A stretch of 64,000 nucleotides of DNA, taken from the NCBI RefSeq assembly GCF_004087835.1, contig NZ_CP035119.1, forward strand, positions 930,001 through 994,000. Reading direction: 5' to 3'. The first letter of the stretch is position 1, and every line of letters starts with the position of its first letter. A program made the translations under genes and the position numbers. Positions 1-9,248 of the stretch are shown piece after piece. Source of the stretch: Halorussus pelagicus (GTDB lineage: Archaea; Halobacteriota; Halobacteria; Halobacteriales; Haladaptataceae). The notes under the pieces are model-generated. The model had not been told where the DNA came from. It searched no databases and saw only the letters and a list, made by a program, of their open reading frames with translations.

Positions 1-1
1 C

Positions 2-1582
2 ACGGAGTGGGTTGTCGTCTGCGTCTACGGGTGGTACTTCCTCGTACTGGCAACGCTGCAGCGCCGATTCGTCGGAGAGTTCACACCCTTTGTCGCGATA
101 CTAGCCGGATACGCATTCGTCGTGCTCGGGGCGAAACTTAACATAGTCACGGGGCCGTCGTTCGCTCGCAGTAGAGCGAACAAACAGTCCCAGAGCGCCG
201 ACGGTGGCGTCGAATCGATCGGGTTGCCAGACCGAGGTACTATCGTCGCCCTCGCTGTGCTGTTCCTGTTCGTATCCAGCGCTGGCGCGGTCCAAACCGG
301 CGTCCGCAACGAACAAGTGAAAATAGACGACGATAAGGTCGATGCGGCGGTGTGGATGGGCAGTTACGCCGAAGATCGGGGTCTGGAGTACCCCGAGAAC
401 TACGTGTTGAGCAAGTGGGGGCGCAATCGGATGTACAACTACTTCGTGAACGATGAGGCGAAGTCATACACCTTCGCCGAGCGAAACTACGAAAAGTTTC
501 TCTCGTCTCACGACCCCGAGGCAGAGTACAATCGACTGAGCGACAGGGTCGGATTCCTCGTCACGAAGAACCTCGACCTCAACGGCGAAGCCCTGCCGGA
601 GTCGAACTATGCACGACTTCACAAACGGTTCGGAAGTGTCGGGCCGAACGGCGAACGCGGAGCAGGTCACTACCGGGCGGTGTACGCCAGCGAAGACGGG
701 TCAGTGAAGGTGTTTACACTGGTTCCTGGAGTCTCCATTACCGGAGAGGCTAAGCCTAATACGACGCTGACTATCGAGAAAAAAATAGACATCGAAGGCG
801 CTTCGTTTATGTACGAGAGGGCAATCTCGGTCAACGAGCTCGGCGTGTACGAGGTGACAGTTCCGTACCCAGGGACGTACGAAATCGGCGGTGAGACGGT
901 CGAAGTTTCGGAACGCGAGGTCCGAGCAGGTACGCAAATGAACTTACTCGGCGATTCGGGAGCGTACTGGCCGTTCGACGATCCTACCGACGATACGGCC
1001 TACGACGTTCGCTCCGGAAACCATCTAACCGCTGGTAGTGCGAAGTGGGTCGAGAGCCGTCACGGGAATGCCATCGTGCTCAACAAGACCCAGAAATTAC
1101 AGACGGATGACTCTCCGAGTCTCGACGCGAACGAGAGTGTGACGATGGCCATGTGGTTCCGGACCAACCAGAGTGTCGATTACCGAAACGACGTGAAGTA
1201 TCCCCGAATCGCGCTCAAAGGCGAAGTGACTCCCTTCAGAAAGACAGATGGGTATCAGATCGCCATGGCTCGCGGTCAGCTGATAGGTGTCGTTGGGAAC
1301 GGAACGAACGCGGCGAAGGTCCAAGGCCCACGCGTGGACGACGGTAAGTGGCACCACGCGACACTAATGTGGAACGGCACGGAAGCGACACTGTACGTGG
1401 ACGGACAAGCAGTAGACCGAGCAGACTGGACCGGAACTATTGGCAACGACGACTCGTTCGTCGTCGGCCACGGCTACCCCGGAACCATCGACGAGATGCG
1501 AGTTTGGAAACGAGGACTGTCGCCCGAGGAGATCCGTGAGTTCCGTTCCGATGAGTCCAGCGGAAGCGAGACCGGCCAGTAG
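2..1582 (+). CDS. membrane protein with C-terminal LamG domain (5' end outside window)
   Basis: The frame is open from the first bases, and two hydrophobic segments precede the first possible start (GTG at 122), so the true N-terminus lies upstream. After the last membrane helix (near base 270) comes a large domain containing a WGRNRMYNYFV motif. That motif resembles the start of the soluble domain in STT3/GT-C-type haloarchaeal membrane glycosyltransferases, but this is inference. The last ~190 residues form a LamG/concanavalin-A-like fold (AYWPFDD, then MAMWFRT, WHHATLMW, LYVDGQAV and IDEMRVWKRGLSPEEI). A GT-C enzyme or glycan-binding surface protein fits its place at the edge of the glycan cluster. 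The 5' truncation prevents firm naming. Confidence 0.7.
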   Translation, partial: TEWVVVCVYGWYFLVLATLQRRFVGEFTPFVAILAGYAFVVLGAKLNIVTGPSFARSRANKQSQSADGGVESIGLPDRGTIVALAVLFLFVSSAGAVQTGVRNEQVKIDDDKVDAAVWMGSYAEDRGLEYPENYVLSKWGRNRMYNYFVNDEAKSYTFAERNYEKFLSSHDPEAEYNRLSDRVGFLVTKNLDLNGEALPESNYARLHKRFGSVGPNGERGAGHYRAVYASEDGSVKVFTLVPGVSITGEAKPNTTLTIEKKIDIEGASFMYERAISVNELGVYEVTVPYPGTYEIGGETVEVSEREVRAGTQMNLLGDSGAYWPFDDPTDDTAYDVRSGNHLTAGSAKWVESRHGNAIVLNKTQKLQTDDSPSLDANESVTMAMWFRTNQSVDYRNDVKYPRIALKGEVTPFRKTDGYQIAMARGQLIGVVGNGTNAAKVQGPRVDDGKWHHATLMWNGTEATLYVDGQAVDRADWTGTIGNDDSFVVGHGYPGTIDEMRVWKRGLSPEEIREFRSDESSGSETGQ

Positions 1583-1673
1583 TTCAGCCCTCACTCTTCT
1601 CGATACCGCCAAAATCGCGGGAGACATCGAGAGTTCAAAGCCTTTAAGCTAACTGAACGAAGGAGATAGCCTG

Positions 1674-3068
1674 ATGGTTTCCGGATATCGGTATCGAGTT
1701 GTGAGTCTCGTCGGGACTCTTCTCTCTGCTCTCGGCGCGGTTCTTCTATCGAATCATCTCTCGGTGCAATCGCTGATAACGACCGTGCCGACACTTCGTC
1801 AGCTTCCGGTTGACGTGCTGGTTGGGGAAGAACTGATACTCGCGGTAGCGACGACCGTGGTCGTGGTCGTTGGGAGCTTTGCTCCGCTGTTCAAGCCCCA
1901 GCCCCGGCGGATACTCGACATGATTCTGCTCGTACAGAAGCGAGTTGTCCTCGCAGGACTCGTGCTAGCGGCTGTGGGATACTTCGACTATACTTATCGC
2001 CTTCCTCGAACTACGCTAATCGGGACTGCTGTCCTACTGGTAGTCGGCCTTCAGGCTCTGTTCATCGTTATCCGTCACCGACCGACCGAGAGCAAACGGG
2101 CTATCGTCGTCGGAGACAACCCCGAGGAGGTCCACGACGCGCTGGACGCGACTGACGTCCCAATCGTTGGCTACGTCTCGCCGCCAAGTCGGTATGCCTC
2201 TGACGGGAGCGAGCGCCGCGGCGTGCGAGCGCTCGCCGATGGAAGCGGCGAAGCCGATGGCAATGTTGAATATCTCGGAGGCCTATCGCGTTTCGACGAG
2301 GTACTCGTCGAACACGACGTGGACACTGCAATCCTGGCGTTTGAGCGTCCCGACAGAGCGGACTTTTTCGGGACGCTCCACACCTGCCACGAGTACGGGA
2401 TTCACGCGATGGCACCCCGAAAGCACTCCGAGACGGTGCTAACGTCGCCCGAAACAAACGATTCCATCATCAAGGTGGACCTCGAACCGTGGGACTGGCA
2501 GGAGCGAGCGTTCAAGCGATTGTTCGACGTGGCGTTCGCTGGAACGGCCCTGTTAGCGCTTTCGCCCGTCATTCTCACAATTGCGACCGCTATCAAAATC
2601 GAGGGACACGGTCCCATCTTCTTCACGCAGGATCGGACGGACCGCTTCGGCGGAATCTTCCAAATCTACAAGTTCCGGACGCTAAAACCCGAACCAGACG
2701 ACGAGGTGAGTCTGGACATCGAGGGCGACAGGCGGACTCCTCTCGGCGAGTTTCTACGTAAGACCCACTTGGACGAGATACCCCAGCTCTGGTCTATCCT
2801 CGTCGGGGACATGAGCGTCGTCGGACCGCGCCCGGCGATCACGGAACTCGAACCGGATTACGTCTCGGAAGTGAACATCTGGAAGCAACGGTGGTTCGTC
2901 AAGCCAGGCCTGACAGGACTGGCCCAAATCAACGAAGCCACCGGCAAGGAACCATCGAAGAAAATCGAGTACGACGTGGAGTACATCCGCAAGCAGTCGC
3001 TTCAATTCGACGTGGTAATCGTCATCCGCCAAATCTGGCAGGTCGTTGAGGAACTACTTGATCGCTGA
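1674..3068 (+). CDS. polyprenyl-phosphate sugar-1-phosphate transferase (initiating glycosyltransferase)
   Basis: This 464-residue protein has several N-terminal membrane helices, a CoA-binding-like central domain (AIVVGDNPEEVHDAL), and a C-terminal bacterial sugar-transferase domain of the WbaP/WcaJ type. The catalytic domain shows KRLFDVAFAG, the QDRTDRFGGIFQIYKFRT segment, RKTHLDEIPQLW and the VGPRPAITE signature. The family transfers a sugar phosphate from a nucleotide sugar to a polyprenyl phosphate and so starts the glycan repeat. The start is supported by AAGGAG at 1660-1665, eight bases before ATG. The gene converges on the dehydrogenase that follows. Confidence 0.9.
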   Translation: MVSGYRYRVVSLVGTLLSALGAVLLSNHLSVQSLITTVPTLRQLPVDVLVGEELILAVATTVVVVVGSFAPLFKPQPRRILDMILLVQKRVVLAGLVLAAVGYFDYTYRLPRTTLIGTAVLLVVGLQALFIVIRHRPTESKRAIVVGDNPEEVHDALDATDVPIVGYVSPPSRYASDGSERRGVRALADGSGEADGNVEYLGGLSRFDEVLVEHDVDTAILAFERPDRADFFGTLHTCHEYGIHAMAPRKHSETVLTSPETNDSIIKVDLEPWDWQERAFKRLFDVAFAGTALLALSPVILTIATAIKIEGHGPIFFTQDRTDRFGGIFQIYKFRTLKPEPDDEVSLDIEGDRRTPLGEFLRKTHLDEIPQLWSILVGDMSVVGPRPAITELEPDYVSEVNIWKQRWFVKPGLTGLAQINEATGKEPSKKIEYDVEYIRKQSLQFDVVIVIRQIWQVVEELLDR

Positions 3069-3118
3069 CTTCCCGAACCGCCCGACAACAAGACGAAGGA
3101 TTTTCACACGGGAACCTG

Positions 3119-4462
3119 CTATCGGTTCGACGCCGAGTTGACCGGCGAGTCGAATCGCTCGGTTGGGGACCGCGCTTCGGTTTCGTCGCCCAGTGTGACG
3201 ACCTCAGCGAGGTTGTCTCTCGGGACTGCGTTACGCGCGTCGAAGACCAGCGAGGCGCGATTTGAGATTTCGTCGAGGTCGAAGTCACTATGGTCCACGA
3301 GGAGCGCAACGATGTCAGCCTGTTCGAGAGGTACGTCGGCGACCGACGGGACGACCGCTAGCTCGTCAGTCACCTCAACGTGGGGATCTACTGCAATGAC
3401 GTCGGCCTCTTGGTTGAGCTTCCGCGAGATTTCGAGGGCCGGTGAATGGCGAACGTCGCCGACGTCTGGCTTGTAGGAGACGCCGAGAGTGACGATAGAG
3501 GCTTCGCTCATGTTGATGTTTCGCTCGGAGATAATGCGCTCGATGCGGTTCACTACGACAGAGGGCATCCACTCGTTGACTCGCTGGGCGTTCTTGATGA
3601 GCGAGAGTTCGGCTCCGAGTTCCGACGCCCGCCAGGTGAGGAACTGCGGATCAATGGGAATGCAATGGCCGCCGACACCGGGACCGGGATAGAACGCCTG
3701 AAAGCCGAAAGGCTTGGTCGAGGCGGCCTCGATGGCATCCCAGATGTCGGCGTCGAACCGCTCGACGAACGCCGTGAGTTCGTTGACGAGTGCGATGTTC
3801 ACCATCCGGTAGGTGTTCTCAAGTGTCTTCGCCAGTTCGGCAGTCGTGGCGGACTGGACTCGGTGAGTCCCGCCCACTATCGACTCGAACAGCGTCCCGG
3901 CAGCACGGCGTGCGACCTCGTCCTCTGCTCCGACGATAAGCGGGATCTCATCAATCTGATAGTCGCCGCCGGGATTCACCCGTTCCGGAACCATTGCGAC
4001 GTAGGTCCGGTCGGGGTCGCGGTGGTCGTGGAGGAGCGGCGTGACCATGTCGTTGGTTGCACCCGGATAGACGGTGCTGCTGACGACGACCAGCGTGTCT
4101 TGGTCGCCAGATTGGGCCGCAATCGTCTGAGTGGCTTTCCGGACGGCGTCCATCTCGGGTTCCCCATTCGAGACACCCGTCGGGACCGCAATGACGTAGG
4201 CGTCGCAGTCGGCGATGACGGTCGGGTCGGTATCAGGCGTGAATCCCGCTTCAAGAGCGTTCGTGAGTTGCTCATCAGTCACGTCATCGACGTAGCTCTG
4301 GCCGTCTTCAAGGAGCGCGACTCGCTCGCTGTCGATGTCGAACCCGGCGACCGAGAAGCCCGCTTCCGCGAACTCTAGACTCAGGGGCAAGCCGACGTAG
4401 CCGAGGCCGACGACGCCGATTCGGGCGCGGTTCTCGGCGAGTCGCGTCCGGAGGTCGGTCAT
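3119..4462 (-). CDS. UDP-sugar 6-dehydrogenase (WecC/WbpA type)
   Basis: This 447-residue nucleotide-sugar dehydrogenase oxidises the C6 hydroxyl of a UDP-hexose(NAc) to a uronic acid using NAD. The Rossmann motif GVVGLGYVGLP is at 16-26, VPERVNPG is at 158-165 and the catalytic cysteine is C267 in GPGVGGHCIPIDP. VPERVNPG and the AFYPGPG context favour the UDP-N-acetylhexosamine dehydrogenase branch over plain UDP-glucose dehydrogenase, but substrate cannot be fixed. It overlaps the upstream epimerase gene by four bases (ATGA), so the two are probably translated together. A second paralogue lies at 7997-9247. Confidence 0.9.
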   Translation of the reverse strand: MTDLRTRLAENRARIGVVGLGYVGLPLSLEFAEAGFSVAGFDIDSERVALLEDGQSYVDDVTDEQLTNALEAGFTPDTDPTVIADCDAYVIAVPTGVSNGEPEMDAVRKATQTIAAQSGDQDTLVVVSSTVYPGATNDMVTPLLHDHRDPDRTYVAMVPERVNPGGDYQIDEIPLIVGAEDEVARRAAGTLFESIVGGTHRVQSATTAELAKTLENTYRMVNIALVNELTAFVERFDADIWDAIEAASTKPFGFQAFYPGPGVGGHCIPIDPQFLTWRASELGAELSLIKNAQRVNEWMPSVVVNRIERIISERNINMSEASIVTLGVSYKPDVGDVRHSPALEISRKLNQEADVIAVDPHVEVTDELAVVPSVADVPLEQADIVALLVDHSDFDLDEISNRASLVFDARNAVPRDNLAEVVTLGDETEARSPTERFDSPVNSASNR

Positions 4463-5439
4463 CTGGCAGGCACCTCTCTGTCGGTTCGCTCCTCGATCAC
4501 GTCAGAGAGGATCCGGTCGAGGTCCGGTTCCGGTGCCCACCCCAGCGTCTCTCGGAGTTTCGTCACGTCGGGTTCGCGCTGGTCGGGTTCCTCAAAGTCC
4601 TCGTCGTAGGCCTCCTCGAAGGAGATGTGAGTAATTTCCGAGCCCGAATCGGTGAGATCAATGACGCGCTCGGCGAGTTCGTTGATAGACGTTGGGTTGG
4701 GAGCACCGACGTTGAACACCTCGCCGTGGGCGCTCTCGGTTTCGAGCAGTTCGTGCGTGATTTCGACCGCGTCGGCGACGTGTGTGAAACTCCGGGTTTG
4801 GGTCCCGTCACCGTAGACGGTTAGGTCCTCGCCCGCGAGTGCCTGATCTACGAACGTCGGAATTACCATCCCGTACTGGCCGGTCTGGCGCGGGCCGACG
4901 ATGTTGAAGTAGCGCCCGACGACGACCGGAAGGTCGCGCTCGTCGTGGTACGCGAGCGCGAGGAACTCGTCGGTCGCCTTCGCGGTCGCGTACCCCCACC
5001 GGGGTGCCGTCGTCCGACCGTAGACAACGTCGTCGGTTTCGCTGAACGGGACGTTCTCGGACTTGCCGTACACCTCGGACGAGGACGCGAGGAAGGTCGG
5101 CGTTCCGTCTTCGGCGGCGGCTTCGAGGACGTTTTCTGTTCCTTCGAGATTCGTCTGGAGGGACGCCAGTGGGTTCTCGACGATTCGCTGGACGCCGACT
5201 GCGGCGGCGAGATGGTACACCAAGTCGGCCCGTCCGACGGCATCAAAGACGGCGTTTCTGTCACGGACATCGGCGCGGAGAACTTCGACGCGAGAATGAT
5301 CCCGCAGGTGTTCGATGTTGGTTTCCGCCCCCGTAGAGAAATCGTCGAGAAGGAGAACGTCGTTGTCAGTGTCCGCAAGTAGGTGGTCGGCGAGGTGGGA
5401 ACCAATAAATCCACCGCCACCCGTGATTAGGTGTGTCAT
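4459..5439 (-). CDS. NAD-dependent epimerase/dehydratase (extended SDR)
   Basis: This 326-residue extended SDR has the N-terminal GGGGFIGSHL nucleotide-binding motif, the SSSEVYG catalytic serine region and YATAK (Tyr-x-x-x-Lys). Family members are UDP-glucose/GlcNAc 4-epimerases, UDP-glucuronate decarboxylases or dTDP-sugar dehydratases. The uronic-acid dehydrogenase in the same transcript makes epimerisation or decarboxylation of a UDP-sugar or uronate plausible. It is the first gene of a two-gene minus-strand unit and is divergent from the GT4 gene at 5540. Confidence 0.85.
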   Translation of the reverse strand: MTHLITGGGGFIGSHLADHLLADTDNDVLLLDDFSTGAETNIEHLRDHSRVEVLRADVRDRNAVFDAVGRADLVYHLAAAVGVQRIVENPLASLQTNLEGTENVLEAAAEDGTPTFLASSSEVYGKSENVPFSETDDVVYGRTTAPRWGYATAKATDEFLALAYHDERDLPVVVGRYFNIVGPRQTGQYGMVIPTFVDQALAGEDLTVYGDGTQTRSFTHVADAVEITHELLETESAHGEVFNVGAPNPTSINELAERVIDLTDSGSEITHISFEEAYDEDFEEPDQREPDVTKLRETLGWAPEPDLDRILSDVIEERTDREVPAR

Positions 5440-5539
5440 TATTCGCTCTCAGTCACTACCTCGTTATAATTGTGGCGAACATCGACGGCGTAGTTAAGAG
5501 AAGGTAAGACTCATTAAGCCGACCTAAACACTACTCTGT
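5440..5539. promoter_or_regulatory. divergent promoter region
   Basis: This spacer separates two divergent genes. ATTATAAC on the minus strand (5463-5470) lies about 27 bases before the start at 5439. CATTAAG on the plus strand (5512-5518) lies about 25 bases before the ATG at 5540. Both spacings fit leaderless haloarchaeal transcripts. Confidence 0.5.
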
Positions 5540-6799
5540 ATGGCGGACTCTGAGGACGCCGCTTCGTTGTTAATCGTTACCCAGTACTTTCCCCCAGAGA
5601 CCGGAGCTCCCGCGACTCGATTCGACGAGCTCACGAAGCGATGGGCTGAACGGGGTGCCGACGTGACGGTCCTCACGTCGGCACCGGACTATCCGGAAGG
5701 CGAAGTGTACGACGGCTATCGGAACGAGTGGGTTCAACGTGAGCAACGAAACGGCGTCGAAGTCGTGATGACCAAGACGCTACCCGCGTCGAACGTCGGT
5801 CTCTTTCGGCGTGCACTCAAGTTCGTCTGGTTCATGATCGTCTCGATCCTTATCGGGGTTCGTCTTGAGAAACCGGACGTGGTGCTCGCAACGTCGCCAC
5901 AGCTTTTCACTGGCGTATCAGGATGGGTAATTGCTCGAACGAGGCGCGTCAAGTTCGTCTTCGAGGTTAGAGACCTTTGGCCGGAGTCGATTGCGGCGGT
6001 AGGTGATGGGGATAACAGAATACTGTACTCGTCACTCGAAGTGGTATCGTCGTTCCTGTACCGACACGCTGACCGAGTCGTCGTCGTGTCGCAGAAGTTC
6101 GAAGAGTCGATAGTAGCAGCCGGAGCATCTCCGGAGGACGTCCTCTACCATCCGAACGGCGTAGACGTGTCGTTCTTCGAGGACACCGGCGACCCCGAGT
6201 TCTCCGACCAATCGCTCTCCGAGCACTTCGTCGTGTCGTACATCGGGACCATTGGACGGGCGCATGGGTTGTCCGTCATTCTCGACGCGGCGGCGGAGTT
6301 ACGAGAAGAATCGAAGTACGACGACGTTCTCTTCCTGTTCGTCGGTTATGGCGCAGAAGCCGAGACGCTACAGGCGCAGGTTTCCGAGAGAGAGCTCAAC
6401 AACGTGGTCTTTGCGGGCAGACGACCGAAGAAGGAGGTCCCGGGATTCCTGTCGGTCTCGGACCTCTCTCTGGTACATCTCAAGGATCGAGAACTGTTCA
6501 AGACAGTAATTCCCTCAAAGATGTTCGAGTCGATGGCCGCGGGGGTGCCGATAGTACTTGGAGTAAAGGGTGAGGCCAGACGCATCCTCACCGACGCGGA
6601 CGCAGGGGTAACGATGGAGCCAGAAAATTCGCAGGACCTCGCCGATGCAGTACGGGACCTTTACGACGATGCCGACCGGCGAACCACGTTTGGCTTGAAC
6701 GGAATCGACTTCGTCGGGGAAAACTTCGCCTGGGACGCCATTGCCGCGGAGTACGAACGGGACCTGAAAGCGCTCGTGTCACGACATGGTGTGACGTAG
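5540..6799 (+). CDS. glycosyltransferase family 4 (WbuB-like)
   Basis: This 419-residue GT-B enzyme starts with VTQYFPPETGAPATRFDEL and has ADVTVLTSAPDYP, the typical acceptor-side start of WbuB-like GT4 transferases. The donor half contains GTIGRAHGLSVILDAA, FAGRRPKKEVPGFL and the ExMAAGVPIV region (KMFESMAAGVPIVLG). It should add a sugar from a nucleotide donor to the lipid-linked glycan at the inner membrane face. A short hydrophobic stretch near residues 90-110 may peripherally attach it. It is the first plus-strand gene after the divergent promoter. Donor and acceptor are unknown. Confidence 0.9.
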   Translation: MADSEDAASLLIVTQYFPPETGAPATRFDELTKRWAERGADVTVLTSAPDYPEGEVYDGYRNEWVQREQRNGVEVVMTKTLPASNVGLFRRALKFVWFMIVSILIGVRLEKPDVVLATSPQLFTGVSGWVIARTRRVKFVFEVRDLWPESIAAVGDGDNRILYSSLEVVSSFLYRHADRVVVVSQKFEESIVAAGASPEDVLYHPNGVDVSFFEDTGDPEFSDQSLSEHFVVSYIGTIGRAHGLSVILDAAAELREESKYDDVLFLFVGYGAEAETLQAQVSERELNNVVFAGRRPKKEVPGFLSVSDLSLVHLKDRELFKTVIPSKMFESMAAGVPIVLGVKGEARRILTDADAGVTMEPENSQDLADAVRDLYDDADRRTTFGLNGIDFVGENFAWDAIAAEYERDLKALVSRHGVT

Positions 6800-6834
6800 C
6801 AGTTGAAGTGCCGGGAGGGAGCCAAATAACACCG

Positions 6835-6842
6835 TTTAAGTA
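6835..6842 (+). promoter_or_regulatory. TATA-like box for wecB
   Basis: TTTAAGTA lies about 34 bases before the ATG at 6873. This would give a transcript with a leader of roughly eight bases and start a new unit within the cluster. Confidence 0.4.
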
Positions 6843-6872
6843 TTCGTAGTAGACACTGGGTGCGTAGTAGCA

Positions 6873-8000
6873 ATGTCCAGCAGCCAACCCGTAGTCACAT
6901 TCGTTCTGGGCACCCGTCCGGAGATTATCAAACTTAGCCCACTTATCCGCGAATGTGAGCGTCGAAGCCTTCCATTTAGCATCATCCACACGGGACAGCA
7001 CTATTCCGACTCGCTCGACGAAGTCTTCTTCGACCGTCTCGACCTTCCAGACCCGGACCACAACCTCGAAGTCGGTTCTCAGTCGCAGGGCAGACAGACA
7101 GGTGAGATGATCATCGGATTAGACCGAGTCCTAGCGTCGGAACAGCCTGAAGTCGTCCTGGTTCAAGGGGACACGAACTCGGTTCTAGCAGGTGGGATCG
7201 CCACCAGCAAACTCGACATTGCGCTTGGCCACGTCGAGGCTGGACTGCGGAGCTTCGACAAGCAGATGCCCGAAGAGATAAATCGAGTCGTCACCGACCA
7301 CGTTGCGGACTATCTTTTCGCTCCGACCGAAAACTCACGGGAATACCTACAGTCAGAGAACGTCCCGAACAATCAAATATACGTTACCGGGAACACGATT
7401 GTAGACGCAGTACGGGAACACACTGAGCTTGCCGATGAAAAAAGTGCGGTGCTCTCTGATTTGGACCTGACCGCTGGTGAGTTCGTCCTCCTTACGGCAC
7501 ATCGCGCCGAGAACGTGGACGACCAAACCCGGTTCGCCAATCTTCTAGAAGGTGTCGCGCGGTTCGCCGAACAACGCGATTTGCCAGTGGTGTATCCGAT
7601 TCATCCGAGGGCGAAAAAGCGGCTCAAGGAGTTCGAATTGACCGTCTCTGACCAGATTCAGTGCGTCAATCCGCAGGGTTTCCTCGACTTCTTGAAACTG
7701 GAGCAGTCGGCCAGCTTGATACTCACCGACTCGGGCGGCGTTCAGGAGGAAGCATGTATCCTGGGGACACCGTGTGTAACGCTCCGGGACAACACGGAAC
7801 GCCCGGAGACCATAGAAGTCAAAGCGAACCGACTTGCCGGAACCGACCCCGACAGTATCGTAGTCCATGCCTCGGCGATGTCTGGGCGAAGAGGTAATTG
7901 GGAGAACCCGTTCGGTGATGGAAGCGCCTCTGGGCAGATTTTAGAGACGCTGGACTTGGAACTCGGCCTGCAGACGCCGCGAGAGGTGGACCACCCGTGA
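6873..8000 (+). CDS. wecB: UDP-N-acetylglucosamine 2-epimerase (non-hydrolysing)
   Basis: This 375-residue enzyme interconverts UDP-GlcNAc and UDP-ManNAc in the cytoplasm. Family signatures are GTRPEIIKLSPLI at the start, HTGQHYS, QGDTNSVLAG, HVEAGLRSFD, MPEEINRVVTDH and the C-terminal LTDSGGVQEEA with the active-site glutamate. Length is normal for the family. Its TGA overlaps the GTG start of the next gene (GTGA), so it is coupled to a dehydrogenase that would act on its product. Confidence 0.95.
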   Translation: MSSSQPVVTFVLGTRPEIIKLSPLIRECERRSLPFSIIHTGQHYSDSLDEVFFDRLDLPDPDHNLEVGSQSQGRQTGEMIIGLDRVLASEQPEVVLVQGDTNSVLAGGIATSKLDIALGHVEAGLRSFDKQMPEEINRVVTDHVADYLFAPTENSREYLQSENVPNNQIYVTGNTIVDAVREHTELADEKSAVLSDLDLTAGEFVLLTAHRAENVDDQTRFANLLEGVARFAEQRDLPVVYPIHPRAKKRLKEFELTVSDQIQCVNPQGFLDFLKLEQSASLILTDSGGVQEEACILGTPCVTLRDNTERPETIEVKANRLAGTDPDSIVVHASAMSGRRGNWENPFGDGSASGQILETLDLELGLQTPREVDHP

Positions 8001-9247
8001 CTGTTTGTGTCCACGGACTCGGGTACATCGGCCTTCCGACCGCGGCGGTGTTGGCCGACGCCGGAGAAGCGGTTCTGGGATATGATGCGTCACAATCAGT
8101 TCGGGAGTCGCTCATAGACGGGACCGTACACGTAGACGAACCAGGATTGACCGACCTGGTCAAGCGTCAAATCGAGACGGGGGATCTCACTATCGTCCCA
8201 GAGCCTGCCCCTGCGAACGTGCACGTCGTCTGCGTACCGACGCCGTTCGACGAAGACCGCAAGGAACCCGACCTTGAGTACGTCAAGCAGTGCGCCAGGT
8301 CCATCGCAGAGATTCTTCGTCCTGGTGACGCCGTCGTCCTCGAATCGACGGTTCCACCGGGAACGACGACCAACGTGTTTCGACCGCTACTCGAATCCTC
8401 GGGTCTCCTCGCAGGCGAGGACTTCGCGCTCGCTCACTGCCCGGAGACGGTGCTCCCCGGAAACATTCTCACCGAACTGAAGCAAAACGACCGGGTAATC
8501 GGTGGCGTCGATGCAGCGTCGTGTGACGCCGCGATAGCACTGTACGAGACGTTCGTCGCTGGCGACCTGCGGACAACCGACGCCACGACTGCGGAGTTCG
8601 TGAAGTTGATCCAGAACACCTTCCGCGACACGAACATCGCGTTCGCGAATGAGGTGGCAAAGATAGCCGCCGAGCACGAGATAGACTCGCGCACTGCCAT
8701 CGAACTCGCGAACGAGCATCCTCGCGTCGATATTCTCGATCCAGGGCCGGGCGTCGGCGGGCACTGCCTTCCCGTCGATCCGTGGTTCCTGGTCCAGCAA
8801 TCGACCAGGACGGAGCTGATCGAGACGGCGCGGCAGGTGAACGATTCGATGGTCGATTACGTCATCGACGAACTCGACGAGTGCCTTGGCGGACTCGCCG
8901 GACGACAGATCGCTATTCTCGGCGTCGCATACAAGGGTGACGTAGACGACGCTCGTCGAAGTCCGGGACTCGACCTCAGTCGGAAACTACAGCGACGAAC
9001 CGACGGTCGAATCGACGTTCGCCTCCACGACCCGCACGTTGTCGATCAGGTTCTCAACCTGCAACCGCTAGACAACGCGCTCGACGGCGCGGACGTAACC
9101 GTCCTCGTGACCGACCACAGTGACTTCGCGGAACTCCGCCCGGTAGAGATCGCCGAGAGAATGGACGGACACGTCGTGTTCGACACGAAAGCGATGCTCA
9201 ATGCCGCCGAATGGGAGTCGGCGGGCCTCGAAGTAATCAAAATTTGA
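7997..9247 (+). CDS. wecC: UDP-N-acetyl-D-mannosamine dehydrogenase
   Basis: This 416-residue nucleotide-sugar dehydrogenase starts at GTG 7997, inside the wecB stop. The Rossmann motif VHGLGYIGLPTAA lies near residue 5-17, AHCPETVLPG at 146-155 and the catalytic cysteine at C257 in GPGVGGHCLPVDPW. Coupling to WecB strongly suggests oxidation of UDP-ManNAc to UDP-ManNAcA. It is only distantly like the dehydrogenase at 3119, so the two probably make different uronic acids. The sulfatase-like gene starts one base after its stop. Confidence 0.9.
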   Translation: MTVCVHGLGYIGLPTAAVLADAGEAVLGYDASQSVRESLIDGTVHVDEPGLTDLVKRQIETGDLTIVPEPAPANVHVVCVPTPFDEDRKEPDLEYVKQCARSIAEILRPGDAVVLESTVPPGTTTNVFRPLLESSGLLAGEDFALAHCPETVLPGNILTELKQNDRVIGGVDAASCDAAIALYETFVAGDLRTTDATTAEFVKLIQNTFRDTNIAFANEVAKIAAEHEIDSRTAIELANEHPRVDILDPGPGVGGHCLPVDPWFLVQQSTRTELIETARQVNDSMVDYVIDELDECLGGLAGRQIAILGVAYKGDVDDARRSPGLDLSRKLQRRTDGRIDVRLHDPHVVDQVLNLQPLDNALDGADVTVLVTDHSDFAELRPVEIAERMDGHVVFDTKAMLNAAEWESAGLEVIKI

Positions 9248-9248
9248 C

